DNA from: Gemmatimonadales bacterium
GTDB taxonomy: Bacteria > Gemmatimonadota > Gemmatimonadetes > Palauibacterales > Palauibacteraceae
Direction: 5' to 3'
Assembly (NCBI GenBank): GCA_030608825.1
Contig: JAUWDL010000070.1
Location: 1 to 6,865, forward strand
DNA: 6,865 bases
The position numbers and the translations under genes are program-made. Below, piece by piece: positions 1-5,421 of this stretch (position 1 is the stretch's first letter; each line of letters begins with the position of its first letter). Below the pieces are notes generated by a model. That model searched no databases. It had not been told where the DNA came from and was given only the letters and a program-made list of their open reading frames with translations.

Positions 1-717
1 GTCACCGCAGAGACGCTGATCATCTCGACGGGCGCCTCCGCCCGGTACCTCGGGCTCGAGAACGAGGAGCGGCTGCTGGGTCGGGGCGTGTCGTCCTGCG
101 CGACCTGCGACGGCGCCTTCTTTCAGGACGTGGAGGTCGCCGTCGTCGGCGGCGGAGATTCCGCGATGGAGGAGGCCCTCTTCCTCACGCGCTTCGCGTC
201 ACGTGTCTACGTGATCCACCGACGCGACGAGCTCCGGGCCTCGAAGATCATGCAGGATCGGGCATTGGCCCACGAGAAGATCGAGGTTGTCTGGGATGCG
301 GTCGTCGAGGACGTGCTCGGCAAGGATGGAGTCGAGGGAGCCCTGATCCGGAACGTGAGGACAGGCGAGACCTCCGAGCTCGCGGTGAAGGGCTTCTTCC
401 TGGCGATCGGCCACACACCGAACACGGAGGTCTTCCAGGGCTGGCTGGAGATGGACGAGCTCGGCTACATCCGGACGGCCGCCGACTCGACGCGCACGAA
501 CATCGCGGGTGTGTTCGCCTGCGGCGATGCCCAGGACCACGTGTACAGGCAGGCCATCACCGCGGCCGGAACCGGCTGCATGGCGGCGATCGACGCGGAG
601 CGCTGGCTGGTCGAGCACGAAGAGGTCGGACTCGGCGCTTCAGAGCCCGAGCCGGCGGTGACCGAGGAGGCCCTGAGCGAGGCGGCGACCCTCGACGCCG
701 TGGACCAGGCAGGCTAG
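1..717 (+). CDS. trxB: Thioredoxin reductase (NADPH), 5' end outside the window
   Basis: This flavoenzyme uses NADPH, through FAD and a redox-active dithiol, to reduce thioredoxin in the cytoplasm. The reading frame is open from base 1, so roughly the first 100 residues (the N-terminal FAD-binding part) are missing. Visible residues, numbered from the first codon here: the ATGAS-like stretch [11 protein letters not shown] (9-19), the redox motif CATC (Cys33, Cys36) followed by DGAFF, the NADPH-binding [10 protein letters not shown] (50-59) with the 2'-phosphate-binding HRRDELRA (73-80), and the C-terminal FAD motif ACGDAQD (173-179) with [11 protein letters not shown]. All catalytic elements in the visible part are intact. 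A GTG at 88 sits only just before the CATC motif and is internal, not the start. After the usual end of the family (around AERWL, 199-203) there is an extra tail of about 30 residues, acidic and Ala-rich, with no cysteine. The gene converges on the PHP gene with 9 bp between stop codons. Identity is very secure. Confidence 0.96.
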   Translation, partial: VTAETLIISTGASARYLGLENEERLLGRGVSSCATCDGAFFQDVEVAVVGGGDSAMEEALFLTRFASRVYVIHRRDELRASKIMQDRALAHEKIEVVWDAVVEDVLGKDGVEGALIRNVRTGETSELAVKGFFLAIGHTPNTEVFQGWLEMDELGYIRTAADSTRTNIAGVFACGDAQDHVYRQAITAAGTGCMAAIDAERWLVEHEEVGLGASEPEPAVTEEALSEAATLDAVDQAG

Positions 718-730
718 GCGCCCCACCTAG
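714..730. repeat. Small inverted repeat spanning two convergent stop codons
   Basis: CTAGG (714-718) and CCTAG (726-730) are perfect 5-bp inverted arms around a 7-nt loop. The TAG of the + strand reductase gene (715-717) and the TAG of the - strand PHP gene (729-727) lie in opposite arms. The hairpin is short and has no T tract on either strand, so it is a weak candidate for a shared bidirectional terminator. It could also be chance from two facing TAG codons. Confidence 0.35.
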
Positions 731-1554
731 AAGCCGGGATCCGCCACCCGCTCGCGGATCGTCTCCATCCACGCCTCAGGCACCCTCTGGGAGCCGATGG
801 CGGCCTGGTAGCCGGATGGCCCGTGCCAGTCGGAACCGCCGCTGCGCAGGAGCCCGAGGCGGCGGGAGAGCGACTGGAGCCGGGCCCTGACGTTGTTTCT
901 GTTCAGCGGATGAAGCACCTCGACGCCGTCCAGGCCCTCGGCGCGCCAACGGACGATCTCTCGCTCGCCGTGCGAGCGGCCCGGATGGGCCAGGATGGCG
1001 ACGCCACCGGCCGCGTGCACGCGCTCGAACACCGTGGCGGGCGGTGTCGGCATCTTCTCGACGAACGCCGGCCTTCCCCGCCCCAACCAGCGCCGGAAGA
1101 CTACATCCAGGTCAGGGGCCAGGCCTTCCGCGAGCAGGGCTCGAGCGACGTGAGCCCGGGTCGGGGCGGCCCGGCCACACTCTCGCTCCACGGCCTCGTA
1201 GTCCAGCTTCACGCCGAGCGCTCTGAACCGTTGCACCATCTCCCGCGCGCGCCGCACGCGATCCGAGCTGAGCGCCGAGAGGAAGTCGGCCAGATCCCTG
1301 TTCTCTCGATCCATGCCGTAGGCCAGGATGTGCACCGAGCGGTTGGGCTCGTTGGCAGAGATCTCCACGCCGGGAAGGAAGGAGAGGCCGAGCCGGCGCG
1401 CTTCTTCGGCGGCCTCGTCCAGCCCATCGAAGGTGTCGTGGTCGGTCAGGGAGATGCCCGCGAGGCCCGCGGAGGCGGCGTGGCGCACCACCTCGGCGGG
1501 CGACGTCGTGCCATCCGAGGCGATGGAATGGAGGTGGAGATCTACGTGAGACAG
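727..1554 (-). CDS. PHP-domain metal-dependent phosphoesterase, TrpH/RNase AM (YciV) type; probable CTG start
   Basis: PHP-family hydrolases bind two or three metal ions and cleave phosphoester bonds. The closest family I recognise is TrpH/YciV (RNase AM), which removes 5' nucleotides from short RNAs and 3',5'-bisphosphate nucleotides. With the start used here the protein is 275 residues. Metal motifs: DLHLHS (His7, His9), LTDHD (38-40), PGVEIS (Glu64), VHILAYG (His75), ILAHPGR (His190) and GGSDWHG (Asp242, His244). A helical insert at about 88-160 matches the family. The only conventional start in frame, GTG at 1491, would remove the essential HxH motif. Upstream of it there is no ATG, GTG or TTG before an in-frame TAG at 1572-1570, so I chose the CTG at 1554, giving SHVDLHLHS, the normal N-terminus for this family. 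No good Shine-Dalgarno is present, so translation is probably coupled to the gene ending 15 nt upstream. Family membership is secure; the start is not. Confidence 0.9.
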   Translation of the reverse strand: MSHVDLHLHSIASDGTTSPAEVVRHAASAGLAGISLTDHDTFDGLDEAAEEARRLGLSFLPGVEISANEPNRSVHILAYGMDRENRDLADFLSALSSDRVRRAREMVQRFRALGVKLDYEAVERECGRAAPTRAHVARALLAEGLAPDLDVVFRRWLGRGRPAFVEKMPTPPATVFERVHAAGGVAILAHPGRSHGEREIVRWRAEGLDGVEVLHPLNRNNVRARLQSLSRRLGLLRSGGSDWHGPSGYQAAIGSQRVPEAWMETIRERVADPGF

Positions 1555-1569
1555 GGGACGCGACCCACG

Positions 1570-1821
1570 CTACTCAAAGTCCCGCGGATACCCCATGGAG
1601 CACGAGGTTCGGAAGAGCTCCTCCAGAGCCCCATCGTCCAGCTCGTTCACGTTCTCCTGGTCCGCGACGCGGTTCTCGGGCACTTCGACCACCCGGTACG
1701 GCCGCTGATTCGTCGTCACGCAGAAGAAGAGCAGGGTTCGAAAGCCCTCGCGCTCTGAGGTCTCTCCGAGCCGGACGCTCCAGGTATCTCCGTCCGCTTT
1801 GAGTTTCCGCTCGCTAGCCAT
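1570..1821 (-). CDS. Small protein of unknown function (83 aa) in the M42-DtxR-PHP unit
   Basis: I do not recognise a named family. The protein is soluble-looking, with no signal peptide or membrane segment. The N-terminal half looks like beta strands (DTWSVRLGE, TLLFFCVT, YRVVEVPE) and the C-terminal half is acidic and helical (DDGALEELFRTS). It has two cysteines (in FFCVT and TSCSM) that are not arranged as a metal site. The ATG at 1821 overlaps the 3' end of the DtxR-type gene by 8 nt (ATGGCTAG contains that gene's stop). It has a GGAG at 1832-1829 seven nt upstream, so this is a real translated gene in an operon. It ends in a TAG, and the PHP gene continues in the same reading frame after it. 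I have the impression that similar short proteins occur in related genomes, but I cannot verify this. Function is unknown; co-transcription with a metalloregulator and a PHP enzyme is the only clue. Confidence 0.78.
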   Translation of the reverse strand: MASERKLKADGDTWSVRLGETSEREGFRTLLFFCVTTNQRPYRVVEVPENRVADQENVNELDDGALEELFRTSCSMGYPRDFE

Positions 1822-2491
1822 CGGACCGCTCCACGAAGACCGCCTCGACGAGGTCGGGATCCAGCGACACAGCCTCGCCCTCGACGTTCAGCGGGAATGG
1901 TCCCCCGGCGGCCGCGTCTTCGCCGCGAACGACGCGCGCTCCGGGGCGCAGGCCGAGCTTCGCAAGCCGCAACAGTCGGCCGGAGTCGTTGTCGGCAACC
2001 TGGCGTACCACGCCCGCTTCACCCGGCTGCATGTCCAACAGCTTCTGCAGCTGGCGCTCGGAGATCGTCCCCTCGGACGTCGGGATCGGGGCGCCGTGCG
2101 GATCAAAATCCGGATTGCCCAACGCGGCGGCCATCCGGTCCACCAGCTCATCGGAGACCGCGTGCTCGAGGCGTTCCGCCTCCTCGTGCACCGTATCCCA
2201 GGTGTATCCCAGTTTCTCGATCAGATAGAGCTCGATCACCCGATGCCGGCGGATGATGAGAAGCGCGGAGACCTCCCCGGCCTCCGTGAGGCTGACACCG
2301 TGGTAGGGCACGTGCTCCAGCAGGCCCTGGTCGGCGAGGTTCTTGACCATGTTGGTCACGGACGCGGCCGACCGGTCCAGCTTACCCGCCAGCGCCGTCG
2401 TCGAAACCGGCGACTCGCTGCGCTGCAGCTTGTACACCGCCTTGAGATAGTCTTCGGCGGCGCGGCTGGGCACGTTGGCTGTGGCTGGCAT
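1814..2491 (-). CDS. DtxR/MntR-family metal-dependent transcriptional regulator, manganese-type ligands
   Basis: Dimeric metal-activated repressors of this family bind operators of metal transport genes when Mn(II) or Fe(II) is plentiful. The protein has 225 residues and three parts: a winged helix-turn-helix (about 8-75, with TTALAGKLDRSAASVTNMVK as the HTH region), a dimerisation and metal-binding domain (about 76-138) and a FeoA/SH3-like C-terminal domain (about 142-222). Ligand positions by alignment to DtxR from memory: Asp14 where DtxR has Met10 and MntR has Asp8; His83 and Glu87; His102; Glu106 where DtxR has Cys102; Glu109 and His110. The Asp plus Glu pair is the MntR pattern and argues for Mn(II), although it carries the long DtxR-like C-terminal domain. 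It starts 30 nt after the M42 gene stop and overlaps the next gene by 8 nt, so it is in the middle of an operon. A weak G-rich stretch precedes the ATG. No metal transporter is visible in the window, so its targets are unknown. Confidence 0.93.
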   Translation of the reverse strand: MPATANVPSRAAEDYLKAVYKLQRSESPVSTTALAGKLDRSAASVTNMVKNLADQGLLEHVPYHGVSLTEAGEVSALLIIRRHRVIELYLIEKLGYTWDTVHEEAERLEHAVSDELVDRMAAALGNPDFDPHGAPIPTSEGTISERQLQKLLDMQPGEAGVVRQVADNDSGRLLRLAKLGLRPGARVVRGEDAAAGGPFPLNVEGEAVSLDPDLVEAVFVERSDG

Positions 2492-2521
2492 CTGTGGTCG
2501 GCGCCCCCGGCGCGAAACGGG

Positions 2522-3592
2522 TCAGATCGGGATGAAGCTCGTGTCTGTTTCTAGCTCACGAATGAAGCCCGCGATCAGCGCGGCCGCCTGCTCGACATCC
2601 CCCATCGACACGATCTGGTTCGGCGAGTGCATGTACCGGTTCGGGATCGATACGATCCCCGTCGCCACCCCCGATCTCGAGGTGAAGATCGCGTCCGCGT
2701 CGGTTCCGCTCCCTGCCGGGGACGCCTGAACCTGGTGCGGGATCTTCTCACGCTCGGCGGCCTCCACGAGGCGACGGAACACGACCTGGTTCACGACGGC
2801 TCCACGGGAGAGGACCGGGCCTTCGCCGAGCTTGATCTCGCCGTGCTCCTTGGCATCCAGACTCGGGTGGTCGGTCGCGTGGGTGACATCGATCACGACC
2901 GCCACGTCCGGAGCCAGCTCGAAGCTGCTCGTGCGCGCCCCACCCCCCGAGGCGTATCCGACCTCCTCCTGCGTCGTGGCCACGGCAATCACGTCCGCGG
3001 CGGCCTCGCCTTCGGCGACCAGACGCAGCGCCTCCAGCGCGACGACCGCGCCGATCCGGTCATCGATCGAACGGGCGGCCACGAGGTCGGTGCCGAGCTC
3101 GAGCGTATCGGAACGGATCACGGCCACATCCCCGACCGCCACCCGTTCCCTCGCCTGCTCGCCGCTCGTCACGCCGACGTCGATCCACAGATCCTTGAGC
3201 TTCACGGCCTTCTCTCGGTCCGAGCGCTCGATGAGATGTATGGCCCGACGGCCGATGACCCCGGGGACGGCCCCGCCGGCGGCGAGGATCTCCACCCGCT
3301 GGCCCACCAACACCTGAGGATCCCAACCCCCGACTTCCTTGACGTACAGAAAGCCCTGATCGTCGATGTGGTGAACCATCAGGCCGATCTCATCGATGTG
3401 ACCGGCCAGCATCACCCTGGGACGACCACCATCCCCTACCTGAGCGAAGCTGCTTCCGTAGACGTCGCTCCAAGTCCGATCGGCGAACTCATCGGCCAAC
3501 GAGCGCCAGACCGACGCCGCCTCCGTCTCGAAGCCGGATGGCCCTCGTGCCTCCAGGAGACGGCCGAGGCGATCACGCGCGCTGGAACTCAT
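2522..3592 (-). CDS. M42-family metallo-aminopeptidase (glutamyl aminopeptidase/endoglucanase-like)
   Basis: M42 enzymes are cytoplasmic, dinuclear zinc or cobalt aminopeptidases that form large tetrahedral dodecamers and trim peptides left by proteasome-like proteases. The protein has 356 residues, the usual length. Visible catalytic elements: MLAGHIDEIG (His65, with Asp67 as the catalytic-site aspartate), ARSIDDRIG (bridging Asp177), TTQEEVG (catalytic Glu209 and ligand Glu210), VVIDVTHATD (Asp235) and NRYMHSPNQ (His322). The segment between about residues 80 and 165 corresponds to the PDZ-like oligomerisation domain. All metal ligands are present, so it should be active. The ATG at 3592 has a GGAG at 3601-3598, five nt upstream. 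It is the first gene after a predicted promoter and is followed after 30 nt by the DtxR-type gene. Which peptides it prefers cannot be told from sequence. The link to a manganese regulator may be metal-dependent control or simple co-transcription. Confidence 0.95.
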   Translation of the reverse strand: MSSSARDRLGRLLEARGPSGFETEAASVWRSLADEFADRTWSDVYGSSFAQVGDGGRPRVMLAGHIDEIGLMVHHIDDQGFLYVKEVGGWDPQVLVGQRVEILAAGGAVPGVIGRRAIHLIERSDREKAVKLKDLWIDVGVTSGEQARERVAVGDVAVIRSDTLELGTDLVAARSIDDRIGAVVALEALRLVAEGEAAADVIAVATTQEEVGYASGGGARTSSFELAPDVAVVIDVTHATDHPSLDAKEHGEIKLGEGPVLSRGAVVNQVVFRRLVEAAEREKIPHQVQASPAGSGTDADAIFTSRSGVATGIVSIPNRYMHSPNQIVSMGDVEQAAALIAGFIRELETDTSFIPI

Positions 3593-3629
3593 GCGTTCTC
3601 CGTGTTTCCTCTGGATTGATTGCGAGTGT

Positions 3630-3644
3630 GGGGCCGTGAGCCCC
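3630..3644 (-). other. GC-rich hairpin in the predicted 5' leader of the M42 operon
   Basis: GGGGC (3630-3634) and GCCCC (3640-3644) form a 5-bp stem with a 5-nt loop. It lies between the predicted transcription start near 3652 and the M42 ATG at 3592. No T tract follows, so it is not an intrinsic terminator. It could stabilise the leader or be incidental in GC-rich DNA. Confidence 0.3.
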
Positions 3645-3658
3645 GGAAACGGCGCGGT

Positions 3659-3687
3659 ATATTAGGGAGGCAAAAACCGACCGGCAA
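3659..3687 (-). promoter_or_regulatory. Predicted sigma70-type promoter for the M42-DtxR-small ORF-PHP unit
   Basis: On the - strand, TTGCCG (3687-3682) is followed by exactly 17 nt and then TAATAT (3664-3659). Each hexamer matches 4 of 6 consensus positions. This AT-rich patch stands out in otherwise GC-rich DNA and lies in the 94-bp gap upstream of the M42 gene. The predicted start of transcription, about 3652, gives a leader of about 60 nt. The -35 box directly follows the TAA of the anti-sigma gene. The overlap with a possible terminator means readthrough from the upstream unit could interfere. Confidence 0.55.
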
Positions 3688-3701
3688 TTACCGCTCTCGG
3701 T
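3672..3701 (-). terminator. Possible intrinsic terminator of the sigma/anti-sigma unit
   Basis: On the - strand ACCGA (3701-3697) pairs with TCGGT (3680-3676), and CGG (3693-3691) can pair with CCG (3684-3682) inside. The stem runs directly into TTTTT (3676-3672). The hairpin includes the TAA stop codon of the anti-sigma gene. The stem is imperfect, with a 3-nt bulge on one side, so termination may be partial. Confidence 0.4.
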
Positions 3702-3993
3702 CCTCGAGGTCCTTAAGTAGTCGATTCAATCTCTCCTCGAGCTCCGCCGACCGCGCCGGCCTCATCCCACGGTCGTGAACGTAGTCGAGAAACGCCCGCT
3801 CGAAGTTGAAGTACGGGTAGCATCGCCGGCACATCTCCACGTGGCGATGCACTTTCTCACTGCGGTCCGGCGGCAGCTCCCCATCCAGGTACTCAAAGAC
3901 GTTTCGCGCCGCCTCCTCACAGCTCAGCTCATCCGAGGTCCCTCCCCCTTCCGGGCTCACCGCATCTCCGGGTGGCTGCTCATCGTTCGTCAT
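3688..3993 (-). CDS. RsrA-like zinc-binding anti-sigma factor (ZAS family)
   Basis: Proteins of this family hold a partner ECF sigma factor inactive and release it when zinc-bound cysteines are oxidised to a disulfide. The protein has 101 residues. The zinc motif is H-x3-C-x2-C (His51, Cys55, Cys58), with an upstream Cys25 in LSCEEAARNVFEYLDGELP. The 26-residue spacing from Cys25 to His51 and the HxxxCxxC block match the RsrA ligands Cys11, His37, Cys41 and Cys44. These are its only cysteines; the additional cysteines of Streptomyces RsrA are absent. The N-terminal 20 residues are Pro/Gly-rich and probably disordered. There is no membrane segment, so it is a soluble cytoplasmic sensor. The reading frame is open upstream to 4203, but ATG 3993 is preferred because a GGGAG lies seven nt before it and the upstream part would be out-of-frame sigma coding sequence. 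It lies 55 nt downstream of its likely partner sigma gene. Confidence 0.9.
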   Translation of the reverse strand: MTNDEQPPGDAVSPEGGGTSDELSCEEAARNVFEYLDGELPPDRSEKVHRHVEMCRRCYPYFNFERAFLDYVHDRGMRPARSAELEERLNRLLKDLEDRER

Positions 3994-4000
3994 CGCCTGG

Positions 4001-4005
4001 CTCCC
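4001..4005 (-). promoter_or_regulatory. Ribosome binding site that fixes the anti-sigma start
   Basis: GGGAG on the - strand lies seven nt before ATG 3993. It supports the 101-residue product over a longer reading with the same stop that would begin at 4203 within the sigma gene. Confidence 0.65.
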
Positions 4006-4048
4006 GTCGCTGCGAGTCTTGCGGGCGAGGAACCCGCGAGGTCCGGCT

Positions 4049-4594
4049 TCATCGGATGTAGCCCATCTCGACGGCGTATCGGTACAGCCTCTGCTGCAGC
4101 CTTCGCCTTGCCCGGAAGAGGCGTGACTTGACCGTGCCGACCGGGATCTCCAGTAGCTCGGAGATCTCCTGGTAGCCGATCCCCTCGAGGTCTGCCAGGA
4201 CAAGCGGCACGCGGAAGTCTTCCGGAAGCTCCTCGATCGCGCGGATCACCTCCTGATCCACTATTCGATCGAAGAAGCCGCCCTCCGCATCCTCCTCGTG
4301 CAGCTGGGGATACACGGACCGCTCGGCCACCTCGTCGTACTCCACGGGAGCGGGCCGCGCCTGCCGCCGGCGCAGGTCGTTGATGAAGGTGTTGCGGAGA
4401 ATCGTGGTGAGCCACGCGCGACAGTTCGTGCCGGACTCGAATTTGTCCCAGGCCCGATAAGCCTTCAGCAGCGTGTCCTGCACCAGGTCCTGGGCCGCCG
4501 CGTCGTCGCCGCCGGTGAAGCGCAGCGCCAGCCCGTACAGCACGTCCATGTGGACGAGCGCCTCGGATTCGAACTCCCGGTGCTTCGCGCTCAT
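4049..4594 (-). CDS. ECF (group 4) RNA polymerase sigma factor, SigR/SigH-like
   Basis: It directs RNA polymerase to a stress regulon and is probably controlled by the anti-sigma factor encoded next to it. The protein has 181 residues, typical for an ECF sigma. Region 2 spans about 13-78 (DLVQDTLLKAYRAWDKF for 2.1-2.2, CRAWLTTILRNTFIND for 2.3-2.4) and region 4 about 115-168 (AIEELPEDFRVPLVLADLEG, then YQEISELLEIPVGTVKSRLF as the -35-binding HTH). Strong resemblance to Streptomyces SigR includes the GTN-x-x-AWL and NTFIN stretches and the tail YAVEMGYI, compared with SigR YARDRGLV. There is one cysteine (Cys58) in region 2. ATG 4594 is chosen because the homology begins immediately after it; the frame is open further upstream, but that part overlaps the lipoprotein gene. 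It starts 8 nt after the lipoprotein stop, with only a weak GACGGG as Shine-Dalgarno, so translation is probably coupled. I see no SigR-type promoter upstream that would show autoregulation. Confidence 0.95.
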   Translation of the reverse strand: MSAKHREFESEALVHMDVLYGLALRFTGGDDAAAQDLVQDTLLKAYRAWDKFESGTNCRAWLTTILRNTFINDLRRRQARPAPVEYDEVAERSVYPQLHEEDAEGGFFDRIVDQEVIRAIEELPEDFRVPLVLADLEGIGYQEISELLEIPVGTVKSRLFRARRRLQQRLYRYAVEMGYIR

Positions 4595-4602
4595 GTCGCC
4601 CG

Positions 4603-5421
4603 TCAGGATCCCGGTGAGGTGAACAGCGAGTCGGCCAGTTCCGGGTTGATCCCCACGTCGTCGATCCGCAGCTCCTTGGTCAGCCGCCCATCGACATACC
4701 ACTTGCGCGCGCCCACGTACGTGAGGGGATCGGCGACTCGGAAGTCGGCCCAGACCGTACGGCTCCGGTTCTCCTTGCCCTCCTCGATGTAGTGCACTTC
4801 CTCGGGAAACGGGTCCTGGTCGTTAAAATAGTAGAAGTAGCGGTCGCCGGGGTGCGCGCCGACCTCGGATCCGAACGTGACGGCCACCTCGTATCCGTCC
4901 TCAGTCCTCCGCGCACGGCGGTTCACTCCGGGATCCCAGAGCTTGTACGGCAGACCGAACCAATAGACGACGTCGCGGGCCACGTACTCCGCCTCGGCCG
5001 CGGCCGGATCCTCGAGGGAGAGAGGCCGTCCGTTGAGCGTGGCCCAGGCGGTGTCGCCCGTGAAGACCTGAACGTAGAGGCCCTCGGCCTCGGGTCGCTC
5101 GATCCTCGCCTCCTCCCCGCGGCTCGTCTTCCGCATCTTCACCCGTCGCGGTCGCATCCAGCGTACCGCCTCGAGCGAATCGTACAGCACCGTGTTGATC
5201 GTGTAGCGGGCGGAGCGCACGGCGCCCCATGCTTCCACCCCACCCGCCGTCTTGGTCCAGCGACCGATCAGCGAATCGGCCAGGATCTCCTCGCGGGTTC
5301 TCTCCGATCCGTCCCCGTCTCCCGCCCCGCTGCCACCCGTATTGCCCGGGCCGCAGCCGCCGCCGATCAGCACGGCGCACCAGAGCGAGAGGAGCTGGGC
5401 AAACCGCAGGCCGGCTTTCAC
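4603..5421 (-). CDS. Predicted lipoprotein, possibly LolA/LppX-like fold, function unknown
   Basis: This is a 272-residue secreted protein. The GTG start at 5421 overlaps the sulfurtransferase stop in a GTGA arrangement, and the frame is open well beyond this point only as a shadow of that gene. Residues 1-22 form a signal peptide (MKAGLRF, then a hydrophobic core) ending at IGGGC, so Cys23 is the likely lipidated residue. The lipobox has Gly at -3, which is unusual. A Gly/Ser/Asp-rich linker (about 24-40) follows. The rest is beta-rich, with features such as [39 protein letters not shown] and [20 protein letters not shown]. This pattern of a curved beta sheet, in which a protein describes RPxRV, then TGDTAW, then a closing VDGRLTKE segment, reminds me of LolA/LppX lipid-binding proteins. 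That is an impression, not a firm match. Its position between a sulfurtransferase and an ECF sigma gene suggests a role at the cell envelope in the same stress response. Confidence 0.82.
   Translation of the reverse strand: MKAGLRFAQLLSLWCAVLIGGGCGPGNTGGSGAGDGDGSERTREEILADSLIGRWTKTAGGVEAWGAVRSARYTINTVLYDSLEAVRWMRPRRVKMRKTSRGEEARIERPEAEGLYVQVFTGDTAWATLNGRPLSLEDPAAAEAEYVARDVVYWFGLPYKLWDPGVNRRARRTEDGYEVAVTFGSEVGAHPGDRYFYYFNDQDPFPEEVHYIEEGKENRSRTVWADFRVADPLTYVGARKWYVDGRLTKELRIDDVGINPELADSLFTSPGS

Noticed and set aside
823..1758. Long + strand open frame of about 311 codons
   Set aside because: It lies antisense to the PHP gene and the small gene, both supported by motifs or ribosome binding sites. 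Its translation has no recognisable domain and is typical of a high-GC shadow frame.
2500..2513. GCGCC-CCC-GGCGC hairpin between the M42 and DtxR-type genes as a terminator
   Set aside because: The stem is 5 bp with a 3-nt loop and no T tract, in a 30-nt gap within an apparent operon. It is probably a result of GC richness.
2627..3619. Long + strand open frame of about 330 codons
   Set aside because: It is antisense to the M42 aminopeptidase gene, which has every catalytic motif. The product is His/Arg/Asp-rich with no domain.
3994..4203. N-terminal extension of the anti-sigma factor to 171 residues
   Set aside because: The extension overlaps sigma coding sequence in another frame, has Ser/Arg-rich composition, and is ruled out by the GGGAG site before ATG 3993.
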